DNA from: Neurospora crassa OR74A | Lineage: Eukaryota > Ascomycota > Sordariomycetes > Sordariales > Sordariaceae | Length of the DNA stretch: 64,000 nucleotides | Assembly: GCF_000182925.2 (NCBI RefSeq) | Contig: NC_026501.1 | Coordinates: 1,302,001 to 1,366,000 of the forward strand | Direction: 5' to 3' | In this document: positions 24,480 through 37,955 of the stretch, piece after piece | Layout of the letters: each line of letters starts with the position of its first letter | Numbering within the stretch: position 1 is the first letter of the stretch | Notes under the pieces: generated by a model | What the model was told of the DNA's origin: nothing | Seen by the model: the letters and a program-made list of their open reading frames with translations, nothing else | Database searches by the model: none | Made by a program: the position numbers and the translations under genes

Positions 24480-27400
24480 GAAAGAAAGAAAAAGGGACCA
24501 AAAAGGATAGATACCGATTCAACATCGAAAGTGGTAAACAAGCTTACAGGACCTGATACTGGAGAACTCGATGTGTCAGAAACCCAAAGGTTAAAGAAAA
24601 GTTCTTAGCTTGAGGGCCGAACGGTAGATTTCACAAAGCAGTGGTGGCCTGGGAACCTTGAGGCATTGTGCCCTCCACATGTATGAGCTGCGATTGCTGC
24701 GCCTATGAGAGGTCGATGTTTCTCATATTAGCTCTGAACAAGCCAAGTATTGCGCTCGTCTCACAGAAGGGATTGGTAACATGTTGATATAAGAACAAGG
24801 AATGGTGCAGCGGGAGACGAGATGACCTCGGTAAATCCTCAACCCTATCGGGCAGAACAGGGGAGTCCGGGACATTGCACACCCGCAGAGGGGACAGCGG
24901 GATCAGACACAGGCAGAAGCTAATGCAGGACCCGCACAGCCCCAAATAGGGGCCAGAATGAAGCAGAAAGAGACCAATGAGCGAGCATAGTTACGCAGGT
25001 AAGATGATTCTTGGTAAATAACTTGACGATGGTGGTAGTGTAGAGAAAATCTTGAGAGGTTAAATGCCTGATTTGAAAACGATGCAGGCTTACTGGAGGT
25101 AACGCCGGATATGCCAAGGTAGGGTAAAGGGGAACCCTCGTCTAGAGAAAGGCACCTACCTGGGTCTTGGCCCGGCAAGATCTGAATAGGGGAGCCTGAT
25201 CTACCTCCGTCGCCCATGAGCTTTTGTACATATCTTGAGCCAAACTCTCGTCGATGGCGGCTGAAGCACTCGCTCAGGGACACTCAGGGACAACAGTTGA
25301 AGATGGATTGGACTGACCAAGACAGCATCGAGACCGACTTCGTAGGTAGCCCGGTGGACAAGATGGAGGGGTAATGATGACTTTGCAGTCGCACTTCCGA
25401 GGCAGGTCGCGCAGCCAAACTGTCCATCACGCCAATGGTGGGCGGGACGGATGGATCGCGAAGATTTGTACGGTACAATATGCATTGGCACTGGAGACGC
25501 CAAATTGCGGCCCTCTCTCCCCGGGCCAATGGCGTGCTTTGCCCATTCCCCGCGCGCCTGATCGTGGAGTTGGTCGGGGGAATGTCTCCCTTGGCTTAGC
25601 CTTGTGGATGATGTCGCTTTTTCGGCCAATGGAAGTGGATACTAAGCGCGTTCGAAGGAAGCCAAGATGATGTTGGAAGTGTGTCGCGCCTTTGATGTTG
25701 TTCCCGGCCTCCATTCTCGCAGAGCACCAAGTGTTGAAGACGGACTCATCGATCTGCGGCTGCACACACACTTCGTTGCGCATGGCACAGGCACCGTGAC
25801 CAGCACGAGCAGCATAAAGACGTGGACACGAGCCGCCGTTTCCATCTTGTCAGGTCGCCAAGAGGCACGCTAACCAGAGGGAGCCTGGTACAGGCAGACA
25901 TAGCCCTAAGAGTGTTAGCGTTCCCGACGGGACGGCAAGAGTAGCGATTGGACATCTAAGCCCCCGGCTTCTCCACCAGAGTTACACCCGCAATTCTCGT
26001 GCTTTGGTCGGCAAGAAAGGAATGAGGTGAGCTCCTGTATGTATTTGAGTTTCTGCCCGAATCGTCGGATTAAGAAGGACAGAACAGCCACCGGAATATC
26101 TCGGCTTCGCTCACCTACGCCGCCCTCGGACAGGATCCACCGAAAGACCGGCAGGAGTGTCGAACTGCCGTGGCGGGCAAGGCGGGCATCTCGCAGAAAA
26201 GATCCTTTCGGCACTTTCGTGTGCATAGGTAGGTAGGGTTAGAAAAGTTACGAGAGACATCATTGGAGAAGACGTCGGCGACAAACTGAAGTAGCATGTA
26301 TACTAGTTAGAGGTAGTAATCTTTCAGTCTGCAGACCTCGCTGGGCTCTGTCAAAACTGAATGCCAGAAGTGATGCGTTTTGGGGATGCAGGCAGCCGGC
26401 ACCTTCTGCGGCAATGGCAACACCTTCCCCGCCGGATCAACGACAAGGATTCCCGAACGAAGCTTCCTTCTGTTTTGGTCATGGAAATTCAGGCACCCGA
26501 AGCCCTACGCTCATCACGGCTAATTTACCCGCACACTTTTCGCATGCCCACAAATCATCCACAGAACAGCTGCGACTGGACTCGTACAGAGGGGATGGAC
26601 CTCCCTCTGCCATCAACCCACTTCATTTATTAGTACTTGCAGCTCGCCCGTCACTCACATTCTCGCATCTTCCATTCATCTCAGACTGTTTCATTTGGTC
26701 GACAACTTCAGGGCTTGCGGAAGTCAGTTAGGTCGATACTTTTAAGTCTTCAACCCGAGTCGCCTTCGAAGCGGGACGCCAACCCGCGAACACATTGGAA
26801 TTGCCCTCATTTTCCCTTTTAAGCAGCAGTGCCCTGATTGGGCGAACAAGACCGAAACCATCACCATGCAGATTGCTGTTGCACTCCTTTCTCGGCACTA
26901 TCGCTTGTCAGGAATTTTTCGACCCCCGACTTTGCCAGACTGCAACCCGACAAAACCGCGGAAGGACACACCACTCGCCTAAACTTAAGGTAGGTAGGTA
27001 AACAGCGTCGCTCCGTGGCATCGCACTTCGTTCGGGCCCGCAGCAGCTAGGAGATCTTGGACAATATGGAACAACAATGGTAGTTATGCCTTTCTAATAC
27101 CTGGGCTACATATCTGGTAGCTAGTTCCTGAGCTGACATCGTTAGCAAACACTAACAAGAAAAGAACTACGCCACTGCCGTACGCAACGTTGCCATCTCA
27201 GCTCCATCAGCTCCCCCCCTCCAGATGAATGCCGCCCAAGATGATGCCAGACCTCAGGGTGCAGCGCGCACTGAGGACCCGAACCAGAGCTGCTCAGCCC
27301 TGATACCACGGGGCCGCGGCCCTACGGGTCCCGTTTTCAATGGCTTCATTGTTCGGATCCGCAAAAGTCGGCGGCGGGGTCCGGCGCAACCGTTAGGTTT

Positions 27401-29723
27401 CCTTTCATCAGGTGGCCCGCCCCGGACCCCACTTTACCGCCCCCGCGCGGGCGCATTCCATTCTTGGCGCTATTGCTCCAAGCCCGATCGCTCATCTCAG
27501 CCACACCTACATACGCTATCCTTTACTTACAGTAGTTCTGCATCTCAAACTGAACTCAAAAACGCCTGGAACGCCTGCCGAGACAAGCTGCTGCCGACTT
27601 GGAAGACACTTTTAGCAGCCACAGCCCACGGGCATCGGCCAGCTGGGTAGTCTGACTGGACTCGACCACGACCGGGCCAACTCGATTGTCAAGAAAATTG
27701 CACCGAGGCGTACCTTCATCCAAATGGTCCAGAACCCAAAGGGTTTTGCCATCACACAGATCACAGAATCTGGTTTCGGGTTGTTTGTCCTGACCTTTTG
27801 TGGACTCGGCGATACACCTGGAACTGGTCAGGTCAGCCGCTACCGGCTCATCGAATTTCCATCGAGCAATACGTTAGCTTGCCTCGGATCGCTACGTTTA
27901 ACTCTACACATCGGAAGAAGTTGACCCAGCTTCAAAGGTAAGCACTTCCTTCGGGCGCGGGCAGGTTGCATTACCTTCCAGTTGGTAGCCTGTCGGGCGT
28001 AGACATGGCTACTCTGAACCGGAATGGTCGCCCGTTTCTTTCTCTTCTCTGCCGATCTTGCGTTTTTTTCCTTCTCGTTGTCTGCACTATCCGTGATGCG
28101 ATGGGCCTTAAGCGGCGTCTATCGGGCCAAGTCAAGGCCTAGAGAGGACAATAGCCGCCAGTTGGTTACATCAACCAAGTATGACGGGCCTGCCTTTCAG
28201 AGACGCGCATTGAGGAGGTCTGGTTATGAGAAGGGACGGGGCTGTACACTCGAGTACCTGGCGTGGACATCACTTGTTCCCCCATGTACCTTTTTGTCCT
28301 CGCCGCCCATCTGGTGAGCAGACCACTTGTACTGCGATACCGTTAGGTCTGCGCCGTACACTACATTCTGCAGTCCTTCACCCCTGTCAGTAGCGACCTT
28401 TGGGTGCTATCTCCATCACCTGTCACCCCCTGCTTACCCCCCCTGGGCAGTGTACATGGCACTCCAGTGCTCTTGGCAAATGACCAGGGGCAGCGCCCCC
28501 CCGGGTGATGTTGAGCGTTGCCGTCCCGAACGCCTCTTCCATCCCAGAGAAGTGAACGAGGTCCAAATCTGACGGTTTACACCACAGTTACACAGCAAGA
28601 AACCGCATTTCCTTCACTGTGATCCCGGCCCTGCAACCAGCTCGACCTCGAGTTAGGCCGTCTGGTATCATGGTGGTATTGCAAAGTGGAGACCAAGAAG
28701 CTCCCCATGGAGGCCCGCTGAGCCCAATTTGCTTTGCCAAAAGTGCAAGGGGGGTTTTGGTAGAACTCCGTAATGTGTTCTGTACCTACACACTTCCCGT
28801 TTGCGCTGAGTCCTGACTGCCTCGACCAAGCGGCCGCTCTGTATAAGCCCTGCATAACAGCCAGCTTACTCTTTCTCCCATCCACGCTGGCCATATGCTT
28901 GGTTCTCAGCGGTTTTGTCAGTGCGTGATTGCCAATGCTTCCAGCTAGCAAGAGCAAGAGCACGCAATTCTCGTTTGCTGCGCAGTCAAAACCAGCTCCA
29001 GATGACATAGGGATTCGTTGAGGAATCCACGTCAAGGGGGGGTCTAGGAATCATCTTACATGTTGATGCGCCTGCCAAATCGGACCCACATGGCAAACGA
29101 CTCTGGACCGACCCAGCAAGGCTTTGTCCCCCCCCGATTCATATCCCCATCACCCCCAAACCCCGGCAAGCAACACCGGTTTGTTCAGTCCCAAGACTCC
29201 GCACACCTATTCCTCGACGGCGGCTAGCCTGATGCACATTCAAGAGGACATGTATCATACCTATCCACTTTTATACCCCCGCATGGTCCTTGAGCCAGTA
29301 CCACAATACGTGCCGCTCGTTATCCTGATCCTGGGCCACTCTCTAGGAGCGAAGGAGGCTTGCTCATATGAGTTGCTCGCCTTCCAGTACTAGAAAACCG
29401 TATCCTTGCCCCACGCCCTGCCGTCTCAACCTTCTACATACTTCTTCGTTTCAGACGTTCTCAGTCTGCTGCTTGTATTTCTTAGAGCTCATGTCCAAGG
29501 TACGTTTGATTCCTTCCTCGCCGCACACCTCGCATCTCCCTCCACCTCCCTTTACATATCTGCTAGGTCAGGGATCCGAACACCATCACCCTATAAGGAC
29601 CTCCTGCCCTCCCCTCTCCCTCTTTTGGGCATGCGAGTCAGCACAAGGTGGATATACCTTGCAAGAAGCCCCGCCGTATTCTGTTCCATGTTTCCCATCA
29701 AGAAAAATTCTAAGTTTTCCAAA

Positions 29724-31815
29724 ATGAATCTAGTTGGACCAAAAGACCAGTCCTCTTCATTCACCAACAGTCTAGAAGACGACCGTCTGGGTCCAGTTGC
29801 CGAGGACCACTACATTGCCACCTCCAGTATCTGCACGCCTTTCGAGCATTTGCAGTTTCACCTCGACATGACCAACGCCCAGTATCTGATGCCGAGCACA
29901 CATCAACAACGGAAGCGACTGCGTGTCCACGGCCTAACTCTCCCCGATACGGCCGCTTGTGTGAGCGGCCCACATACTGCTGCCTATTCCTCCCCTGAGT
30001 TGGTCCCATTCACTGTACGTTCGAACGTTCCATTTCACACTGCTACATTCACTCACCGGTTGGGCAGGTTTCGGACATTTCTTCATTCAACTTCCCAGCC
30101 ACCGTCGACACAACCCTTCTAACACCAATCTCTGGCTCTGAGAGCCCCCCTTTAGACCAAATGTCGTCCCCAAAGATGGAGCATTACCACTCCTCTCAAT
30201 CTGCAATGCCTCTCAATGAGGTACCGACGCCTCCAAACACAGGAAGAATGTATTACAGTCCGTACACCAGTCAGGGTTCTCCTTCAATGTCCGGTCTCCC
30301 AGCAGTAACAGAAGCCCATCAATACGATCAGTCATCGGCATACATAGCCCCCAACGCCCACCATGCAACCTCTCCAAAAGCCGAATTCCCACCGGGGCCT
30401 GCAGTCCTTTACTTTGGTTCCTATAGCGTTTCTACCTCTCACGATGCTGAGGTATCGCATCACCCTTTTCCGGAATATCATCATTTTCCCAGCGTCGACG
30501 TAGATGCCTCGTCTGAATATTTGTATAGAACGCAACAACCTCACCTGACCGTCCATGGATCTCCAATGCACCATCGGATGGCCTCCAACGGTCAAGCGCC
30601 TCTCCTCACCCATTCCAGTTCTACCCAGTACAGACCACAGTCAACCCCAAAGATTGTTGGTTTTGAGGAACTGCGCGGTGATCCCGCCCTGTTCTTACCG
30701 ACATATCCTGCCCACACACCAACCATTGCTCCATCGAAGCGAAAGCGACAGGAGAAGGGCAAGAGCTCCAAACCTGGTAAAACATCATCTATTTCAAAGG
30801 AGTCGCCACATCCAGGGTACATAGGTGGACCTGCTGCGAATCAAGATGAGCAAGGTGTTGAGGAGGAGCTAACCCTCCATGATGACGCACCGGAAGACGA
30901 TAAGTTCTTGTTCCAGCTCAGAAAGGAGCATATTTCCGAGAAGGGGAAGGGGATGTGGGAAGAAATGAAGGCCAAGTACTCAGAGAAGCATCAGGGTAAC
31001 TGGGAAAAGGCGGCACTGCAAATGAAGGTATCGCGCGCAGTAGCCAAATTTGGTGTATGGCCCGAACAAGAGGTAAGCTCTGAACGACTTGTAAGGAATC
31101 TTGGGAAAGGAGCAACGCTGACTGACAACCCTCTCAGATCCAACGTTTGAAAGAAGCATTCTTTCAAGACGAAGAGAAGAGATACCAACGCCTCATAGCC
31201 CACATGAAGGAGAAGGGCGGATGCAAGGTCTGGGACTGGAAGCCTCAACACATTTCGGCCATGCTTATCAAGCTGGGCCTTGAGGATGCCAAAGTAGAAG
31301 AAAAGACAGGAATCCGGCGGCGCAAGAAGTTGGAAAAGCGAAAGCATACAAGCCCGGTATTGCATGGCGGGACTGCTTACTCTACGCCACATTTTCAGCA
31401 TCAGAACATGGTAGCTGGCTGGTCCGAAGGATCGGTTGGTCTTGGTCTCCGCCATGTCTTTCCCGACAATCATTCCCAGCAGCAACCCCTGATGAACACG
31501 GTATCGACTAGTCAACTGCCCTCTCATGGGCAACCTTTCTACGAGTTGACGAGCGACGAAAAGTTTCCCCAACTGACTTCCGAACAGTACTACGAAACTA
31601 TCGACCAGATGTACAACGTTCCTGAAGACGAGATTTCGAGTCCCGGTTTCACGGACGTAGCAGATAGTGATGAGAGAGCGGGCAATGCTGCTACTAGCAG
31701 CGCTCACACTTCACGGCCGCCGACGAGAGATTCGCAGAACGTTTACCGAAAACCTTCTACCGCGAAGTTGGCACAACAGGCGTGCGAGCAGCTGCTGCAA
31801 GGACGGCAACAATAG
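29724..31815 (+). CDS. Conserved-looking nuclear protein of unknown function
   Basis: I read three exons: 29724-30014, 30068-31072 and 31138-31815, about 657 residues. Intron 1 (30015-30067, GTACGT..GGGCAG, with ACTCAC as branch site) and intron 2 (31073-31137, GTAAGC..CTCAG) are both phase 0. The ATG at 29724 has A at -3 (AAAATGAAT). An in-frame ATG at 29691 has a poorer context, and the frame stays open to 29406. The N-terminal half is Ser/Pro/Tyr/His-rich and disordered-looking. A basic cluster (SKRKRQEKGKSSKPGK, from ~320) and another (RRRKKLEKRKH, after ~480) look like nuclear localisation signals. Residues ~370-480, spanning intron 2, form a dense helical block: RKEHISEKGKGMWEEM, QMKVSRAVAKFGVWPEQE, MKEKGGCKVWDWKPQHI and MLIKLGLED. 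Its invariant-looking Trp, Gly and Lys residues suggest a DNA- or protein-binding domain. I do not recognise the family by name. A developmental or transcriptional role is only a guess from the nuclear signals and the large upstream region. Confidence 0.8.
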
Positions 31816-34800
31816 TAATTACAGCAATTGCAGCAATCGGGTGTCTTGGTCGAATGTTTCGAGAAGGGAATGGCATGCTTCCACCGCGGCACAGCAACGG
31901 GTGACAAATTGATCACCGTGGCTATTGGCCATTTCCCCCGCCACCCGTACATGGTTTTCTTTCATTTCTGACGATCCGAATTTTCCCTTGTTCCTCCCTA
32001 AAAGTATCCTTTAGTTTTCATCCTGACGCTTGCTCTTCACACATCCATCACACGTGGCGTTGGGGGCTTTCTTCGGTTTTCTACAGAGGGTGCCCGGTCT
32101 TGATTTTGGTTTCATCTAACTGGGTGGCTTGCTTTTCCTTCCCCTTTTTTTTTTTTTTTTTTTTTTTAACGTTCTGGCATGTTGAGGTCACCCAGCGAGA
32201 TGCGAGCTCTGCTGGGTTGCAGAGCACGAAGCAAGAAGAAACAAGTGAACAATTGCCAAGGGCCCGAGCCGAGTTCAAGGGATGAAGGGCAGCGATGAGA
32301 GTAGCCCGCGTTTGCCAGCGAAATGGGCGCTACAATTTGAAGTCGATAGCGTACAAACAATATGACGAAGATGTGGTTATTGCTCATGTCTACCATCGGA
32401 GATGCTTACACAAACACTTTTCTGTAATTGAATCTGGTTTTTTCTCCATTTCGTTCCTTCTCTTTTTTAATCCATCTATTTCCTTTCTTTGCTATCTCTG
32501 ATTTCCATGTTCTTTTGTTTGAATGAGTGCTTACATTCTATTCCTCACGTCGATTGAGCATACCTGAGCCTGCTGACCGGACTTTGGTCTTGATTACCTT
32601 TAGTCTTGGCGGATGATGGGCACTCCTCTATCCTGTCACCTTGTCACTCTGTCAGGTCTGCTCCTCAACTGGACTTTCACAGAGGATCTTCTCTTCCAAA
32701 TTGCTATTCCTATTACTAAACCTGCAGAGAGCAGGATCCATCGTGCAAGATGCATGGGATGCAAGTCTTTGGGCTCGCTCAGAAGCCATTCGGAACAGCT
32801 TCTGACAGGTTTTCGCTCGAAAGGCAGTTTACGGCTTGAGAAGCCTCGACAGATTTTCGGTCCCCCTATATACATTACTAATTCACAGGAAAATTACACA
32901 CCACCGAGCTCTTGCAGTAACCAAGCACATACGCGAGTCGGAACCGCGCCATCGATCCATGGTCTAGGGGATGCTACTTTGCTGCCTAAGGATTGTGGGG
33001 TTGCCTTTTTGAGCAAATTATTATGGCATACGATCGCCTGAACGAGAGTGCTAAAATTGTGGTGGAAGCTGGCATTTCGATTTCCGCTAGCAAGCTTTGT
33101 TTTGAGAGAGACGAGCAAGTGAGATTATGATGCAAAACAACCAAGCTCTACACATCCGTGGTTGCGAGAAGCGCACATACTTGGTCGAAGGCATCTTAGC
33201 CCAGCCGTCGGATAGCTCTGCCTGGTTGCCTGAACACTTCTCACTTTCTTACCAAGGTTAGAAAATACGTGCGACGGAAAGCTCACAGAATGTCTCGGAT
33301 TGCAGGCAGTCTCACGCCTGCGATCGGGAGTTTCTGGATCCGACTGCAAAAGTTCGAAAATCCAAATGATTGTGTCTCTTTAATGTTGTTGTTGCTCAGG
33401 GTTACACAACCAACGCGGGATATTCCATACATACTAACTAGATTAGTGCTCTGCCTAGGCCGCCTTATTTACTAGGGATATATGGGTCATCCCCGGGGCT
33501 AACTCCACGAGCGGATTTCTCCGGGGCCCTCCTCAACGGCATGGCGCGGGGTTTTCCGTTAGCGGGCTTACAAGTGCAGGGCCTGCTGAAAATGGGACGG
33601 AGCTTGGGGTTCGGGGTCGACACCGATCTTTTTCCATCAAATCACGGTACCATGCCCATGCCCAACGATGCCTCCAAAAACTGTAATAATGGACACTGAT
33701 GAAAGCTTCCAAGGCACTACATAGGGCGTGAATGATGGCTCCTGCCACTTATACACCCCATAAGACCTGGGCAAACTCAGATGGGCTAGCTATGATCCAG
33801 TCTCCCCCCTCCTCAGTGAAGCAGCAAGGGACACCAAGACAAAAATAGACTACAAGACGGAAGGGAAAAAAAAAACACAGGTACGGAAAGTGGAAGTTCA
33901 TCATATGTTTGCATCCTACAAACTACCTTGGCGAAAAGTGGCAGTAAAGTGTAAAAACTACCATTGATGTGAACTAGCTGACGGCAATCACCATCCCTCG
34001 ATCTAGGGAGCCAGCAGTAGGCAGATAGGTCATAGGTAGCAGTGAATAGGGAGGGCGAGATCAGGTGAAGGCATTGTGCTGCATCTAGATCTGCAGCCCC
34101 CGAGCGGCTCGCAAGCAAACAAACAAGGTGGCTGGCCTGAAACGATGCCCGATTTGATGGCGATTAGAAAATGTTTGCTGGGGAAAAGGCAAGACTGGAT
34201 ATGCCACGTGTTTTAACGGCTTGTTCCAATATATAACACATTCCTCGTAGACTTCCAGCTGTTTTGGGGCTTGCGGAGATACTATCAAGTCCCTCGATGT
34301 GCAAGATACAGTGCAGTCAGAAAGGAAAGTCTCGAATAGAACATATCAGCTGTGAGACATCGGTAGCGCGATATAGTTCGCCGCCAAAACGAACCCTCAT
34401 GTCGTTTATTCAGAATCGTCGTACCCCTTACTACGCATAGTAAGGTAGTTTATTTCGTTCCTGTCATCTAGCTGTGGTCGGTGTTTCACATGGGTTCTCC
34501 ATCCACGAAAAGTTCAAGCGTTGATCTTTTCAGACGAACGAACCCCCAACAAGGTTCAACACAAACCCGAGGCTTTCAACGTCAACCAATCACAACCCGC
34601 CAATCCCTCTCCCATTTCCTAAACGGGAACAATCGCCAAAATCTCGACCACTGCATACCTAAGGTACCCCTAGACGTAGTCAGGGCAACACACCGCCACA
34701 TCGTCTCAATACCTAACAACAAATACGACTCGTTCGGCAAGCGGGAAGTCATCAGTGAACGATGAAAATATCATCTTGTCGAAATCCATTCCATACCATA

Positions 34801-34977
34801 CTTCCACTGCTGCCAAGCAGTTGACACTTGACAGCGCCGAGCTCTGATGCACCTAGGGGTATACTAGCATTGCATTGCACTGCACTGTGGCGTGCATCAA
34901 TAGATGTCGCCGGGATACCTACCTCTAGATAGTAGGTACAGCCTGAGAGAGAGGGACAGGCATCCAATCCGAGCAGC
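31816..34977. other. Intergenic region before the transposon block
   Basis: Starts with the 3' flank of the gene above. A T-tract lies at 32145-32167. No gene, RNA or repeat element is recognised. CpA and TpG are common, so there is no sign of RIP up to the left edge of the block. Confidence 0.6.
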
Positions 34978-34980
34978 TTA

Positions 34981-35638
34981 GGGCGTGTTCGTTACCACAG
35001 TAAAAAGTTAGGAGGGATATTGCATTACTGTGCAGATTCTACTGCATAGTACAGCTGCACTCCTGCAACATTAAGGCACGCCAAGACCTTTTACCTTACT
35101 GAGCTATGTTCGGTATATATAACTATAACCCCCCCCCCCCCCCCCCCCCCCCAGTAGTCCGAATCATCTTTTCAATTCTTCCCTTCTATAACCACTACAG
35201 TATATACACTGTGTAATTACTGTGTAGTCCAAATGGTAGCTTTCAATTGGGAATAGCCTCATTTACCGTCTTTAGGAATTTTTTTTTTTTTTTTTTTTTT
35301 CAAGCTTTGCGACGGTAACCCCCTATATTATAGGGGTGAAGCGCTATAGATGGTTCTCAACTACGTTCCTTACTGCACTACGGCTCAAAATCGAGCTGTA
35401 GTATAGTAAGGAAATCGGTTAAGAATCAAGGAGATTCTAGCCCTCTGATTGGTCAAATCGACGATTTGGAGAAAGTGTAGGTGGTTGCAGGTGGTTGCAG
35501 CGACCTGCATGAAAATTAACCATTTTTACTGCGATTTACCGAACACTGCGCAGTTCAGTAAGCTAGTATGCTTACTACGACCCGAACCCTGCAAATCTGA
35601 ATACCCTCTAACTTTTTACTGCGGTAACGAACACGCCC
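34981..35638. mobile_element. Tourist/PIF-Harbinger-like MITE
   Basis: A 658-bp non-coding element with 31-bp terminal inverted repeats (34981-35011 and 35608-35638) starting GGGCGTGTTCGTTACC and differing at one base. The TTA target duplication is seen only when the later insertions at its right end are subtracted. End sequence and TTA duplication are typical of PIF/Harbinger-derived MITEs; assignment to that superfamily is inference. The interior carries a 24-base C-tract (35129-35152), a 22-base T-tract (35279-35300) and several ACTGCA/ACTGTG words. It is not RIP-mutated. Confidence 0.75.
35129..35152. repeat. Poly-C tract
   Basis: Twenty-four C in a row inside the MITE. On the other strand this is a G-run able to form quadruplexes; sequencing length is often unreliable here. 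Confidence 0.9.
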
Positions 35639-35646
35639 CTCGTCCC
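35639..35646. repeat. Left target-site duplication of the MULE (CTCGTCCC)
   Basis: Identical to 47582-47589 on the other side of the element. It is also the first eight bases of the 90-bp hairpin element that the MULE entered. Confidence 0.8.
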
Positions 35647-35708
35647 CGACCCGGATAATCCGACTGTGTTCGATTCCAATCCGACTGTGTGGGGGCCGTC
35701 TGGCCAAT
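35647..35708 (+). repeat. MULE left terminal inverted repeat
   Basis: Sixty-two bases matching the reverse complement of 47520-47581 without mismatch. Inside it AATCCGACTGTGT occurs twice, at about 35657 and 35678, a candidate pair of transposase binding sites. Confidence 0.9.
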
Positions 35709-37950
35709 AGCACAACCATATTACCGCCCGCCAATTTCCCACCAAAATGACATGCGTGCAACATCTGCACCAAAAGTTATCAGGAATCACATATACGAGG
35801 TTCTCTAATATTGTAATTTACGTTAAAGGTATTAAAATCGTAAAATTTATATTTATACTAGTATAATTATATCTACTAGTATTAGTAGTGCTAACTCGAT
35901 TAGTAAGACTAGTACTATTACTATTGCTATTATTAGTACAATAATTACTATAACTACTACTAGCTAAACAGTAGTAGTTGGTATAGATTTAAATATAGCT
36001 AGGAGGGAGGAGGCATCCCTTAATATAGTTAGTACTAATATTAATACCCTTAATATACTAGTAACGGCGGCGGGGGAGGCTAGTAGTAGTATTATTAATT
36101 CTAGAGCTCCCATAGCCGTACCTCTAACTATACCTCGCATTACCGTAACTCTCTTAATTCGTAGAGTTGTAAATAGAATTATACCGCCTCCTATCTCGCG
36201 CTCTCTACTTCTACCCTTACCTTTTATTCCCTTTAACTCGCTAATACTACTTTAGTTATCCTCTTTTTCTTAGGCAGTAGTTAGATTAATACTTTAGAAG
36301 GGGTATTGTAAGTTGGATTATATCTAATACTAGAGGAGGAGGGGGCGAAACGAAGTATAGCAGGTATAGGTTGGGCACCGTTACGAACCTTCCAACGATT
36401 AGTAATAATTGGGAGGGGGTTTCTCTCCCTACGCAATACTAACCAATCTATAGATAAAGGCTATAAAAGTTTAGTTAATATAATAATTATATTAAATAAT
36501 AGAAGATTATTTACCTTCTTTAGTTTTAATTACTAATATTTATCAATTATACTTTAAGGTATAGTACCGCCTATATTTATAATATTAAGCAAATTATACT
36601 AGTAGGGTAACCTATATTAATAGTTAAAGTTAGTAGAATACTACCCTCGTACTTTAATTAAATTACGCTATTTAGTAATAATATTACTAGCGAATATAGC
36701 TTACTATTGGAATAACTCAAGGCATATAAAGCTAGTAATGAACTTTACCCTCCCTAACGCAATATAGTTATACTTCGCAACGCTCTTTGAAATCTAATAA
36801 ATATACTTACTAGCAAAATTCTCTTTAAAGCGCTTAAGGGTTTCGGTAATAACTCCTAATAGCTAATTGAAATTAATATAATAATTCTTAAGTAGTACTT
36901 TTAATACACCGTAAGTACCCTCTATACGGGAGGTTATATATATATCAAAATTGCGGTATAATCTAATAGCGAAATAGGTAAATTTGTACTTTAATAGGAG
37001 GTAAACGTAAAGAAGGTAGTCGGTTATAGCTGTAAAAAGAGGGATTAGTAATTATATAAATAATAATAGAAAGATGTAGTTAACGTACCTTTTTACTTAG
37101 GGAACTCCCTTAATAATACCCTCTATTGCTAATAGAATCCCTCCTCTATATTAAAGTAAACTACCGCCTTCTAAACTCCTAGAATCCTATTTACGTTAGC
37201 GAGCTAATTACGGTCTAAACTGCTAGAAGCTTTACTACTACTATTAATAGGCTAGTTGTAAGGGTTTTTAACGCTTAATTTTAAATAGTACTCGTAGTCG
37301 TCCCTATTAAGTATTATAGTAGTAACGCAGCGGGCGTTAAGGTCTTCGTTGGTGGGGTTAATATCTATATAAGAGTAATCCTTATATAAATAATTCCTAT
37401 CGCTATTTTAATTACTTAGTACTATACTATTAAAACTACCCTCCTACTTCTTCTTAACGTTGAAAGCGACGTTCTTTATTACGTACCAAAGATAGATTTA
37501 ATATTGGGTAATAGGGAAGACTGCCCGGCAAGCCTTTTTATAAATTTTATTGTAGTTTATAATAATAATTAGAGGGGAGGGGATACTATACTTTAAGAGT
37601 ATAACTTCGATTTATTAAAATACCTACGTAAAGCAAACTTCCTTCTCCCTGCTTAATAAGCAGTAAGCGATATTAAAAGTTATATATATAGCCGTTACAT
37701 TATATATTTGAAGGAGAGGTATGTCGAATTTGTTGATTTTATACGTATAGTCCAAGCTTATAACCTCTAGATTCTTCCTCAATTACTCAATATACTAGGG
37801 ATAAATTTAGAATATTTTCTCTATTAAATTATCCTCCTTGTTATTGTAACGGTAGACGTTCTTATAAATACCTTCGGTTTTAATTAGATTATTTAAAAAT
37901 TGTTAGGTAGGAATTAGAGTACTAGCTAGCTTCTATTTATTAATTGCTAG

Positions 37951-37955
37951 TATAT
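37951..37955. repeat. Left target-site duplication of the Gypsy element (TATAT)
   Basis: Matches TATAT at 46510-46514 directly after the 3' LTR. Five bases is the usual duplication length for Gypsy elements. Confidence 0.85.

Larger units (their letters stand above)
16100..29723. other. Long gene-poor region
   Basis: About 13.6 kb in which I recognise no gene on either strand. Open frames rarely exceed 130 codons, overlap each other on both strands and contain no known motif. Base composition is ordinary and CpA/TpG are common, so this is not an RIP-mutated transposon. Simple repeats at 19526 and 24456 are listed. A short minus-strand frame at 25845-25642 begins with a signal-peptide-like hydrophobic stretch, but nothing follows it. 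The C-rich DNA from roughly 27.2 to 29.7 kb resembles the promoter and leader of the gene at 29724. Untranslated RNA genes could be here and would not be visible to me. Confidence 0.5.

Noticed and set aside
24903-25783. Group of 65-142 codon frames on the minus strand
   Set aside because: Mutually overlapping, without domains or consistent splice sites joining them.
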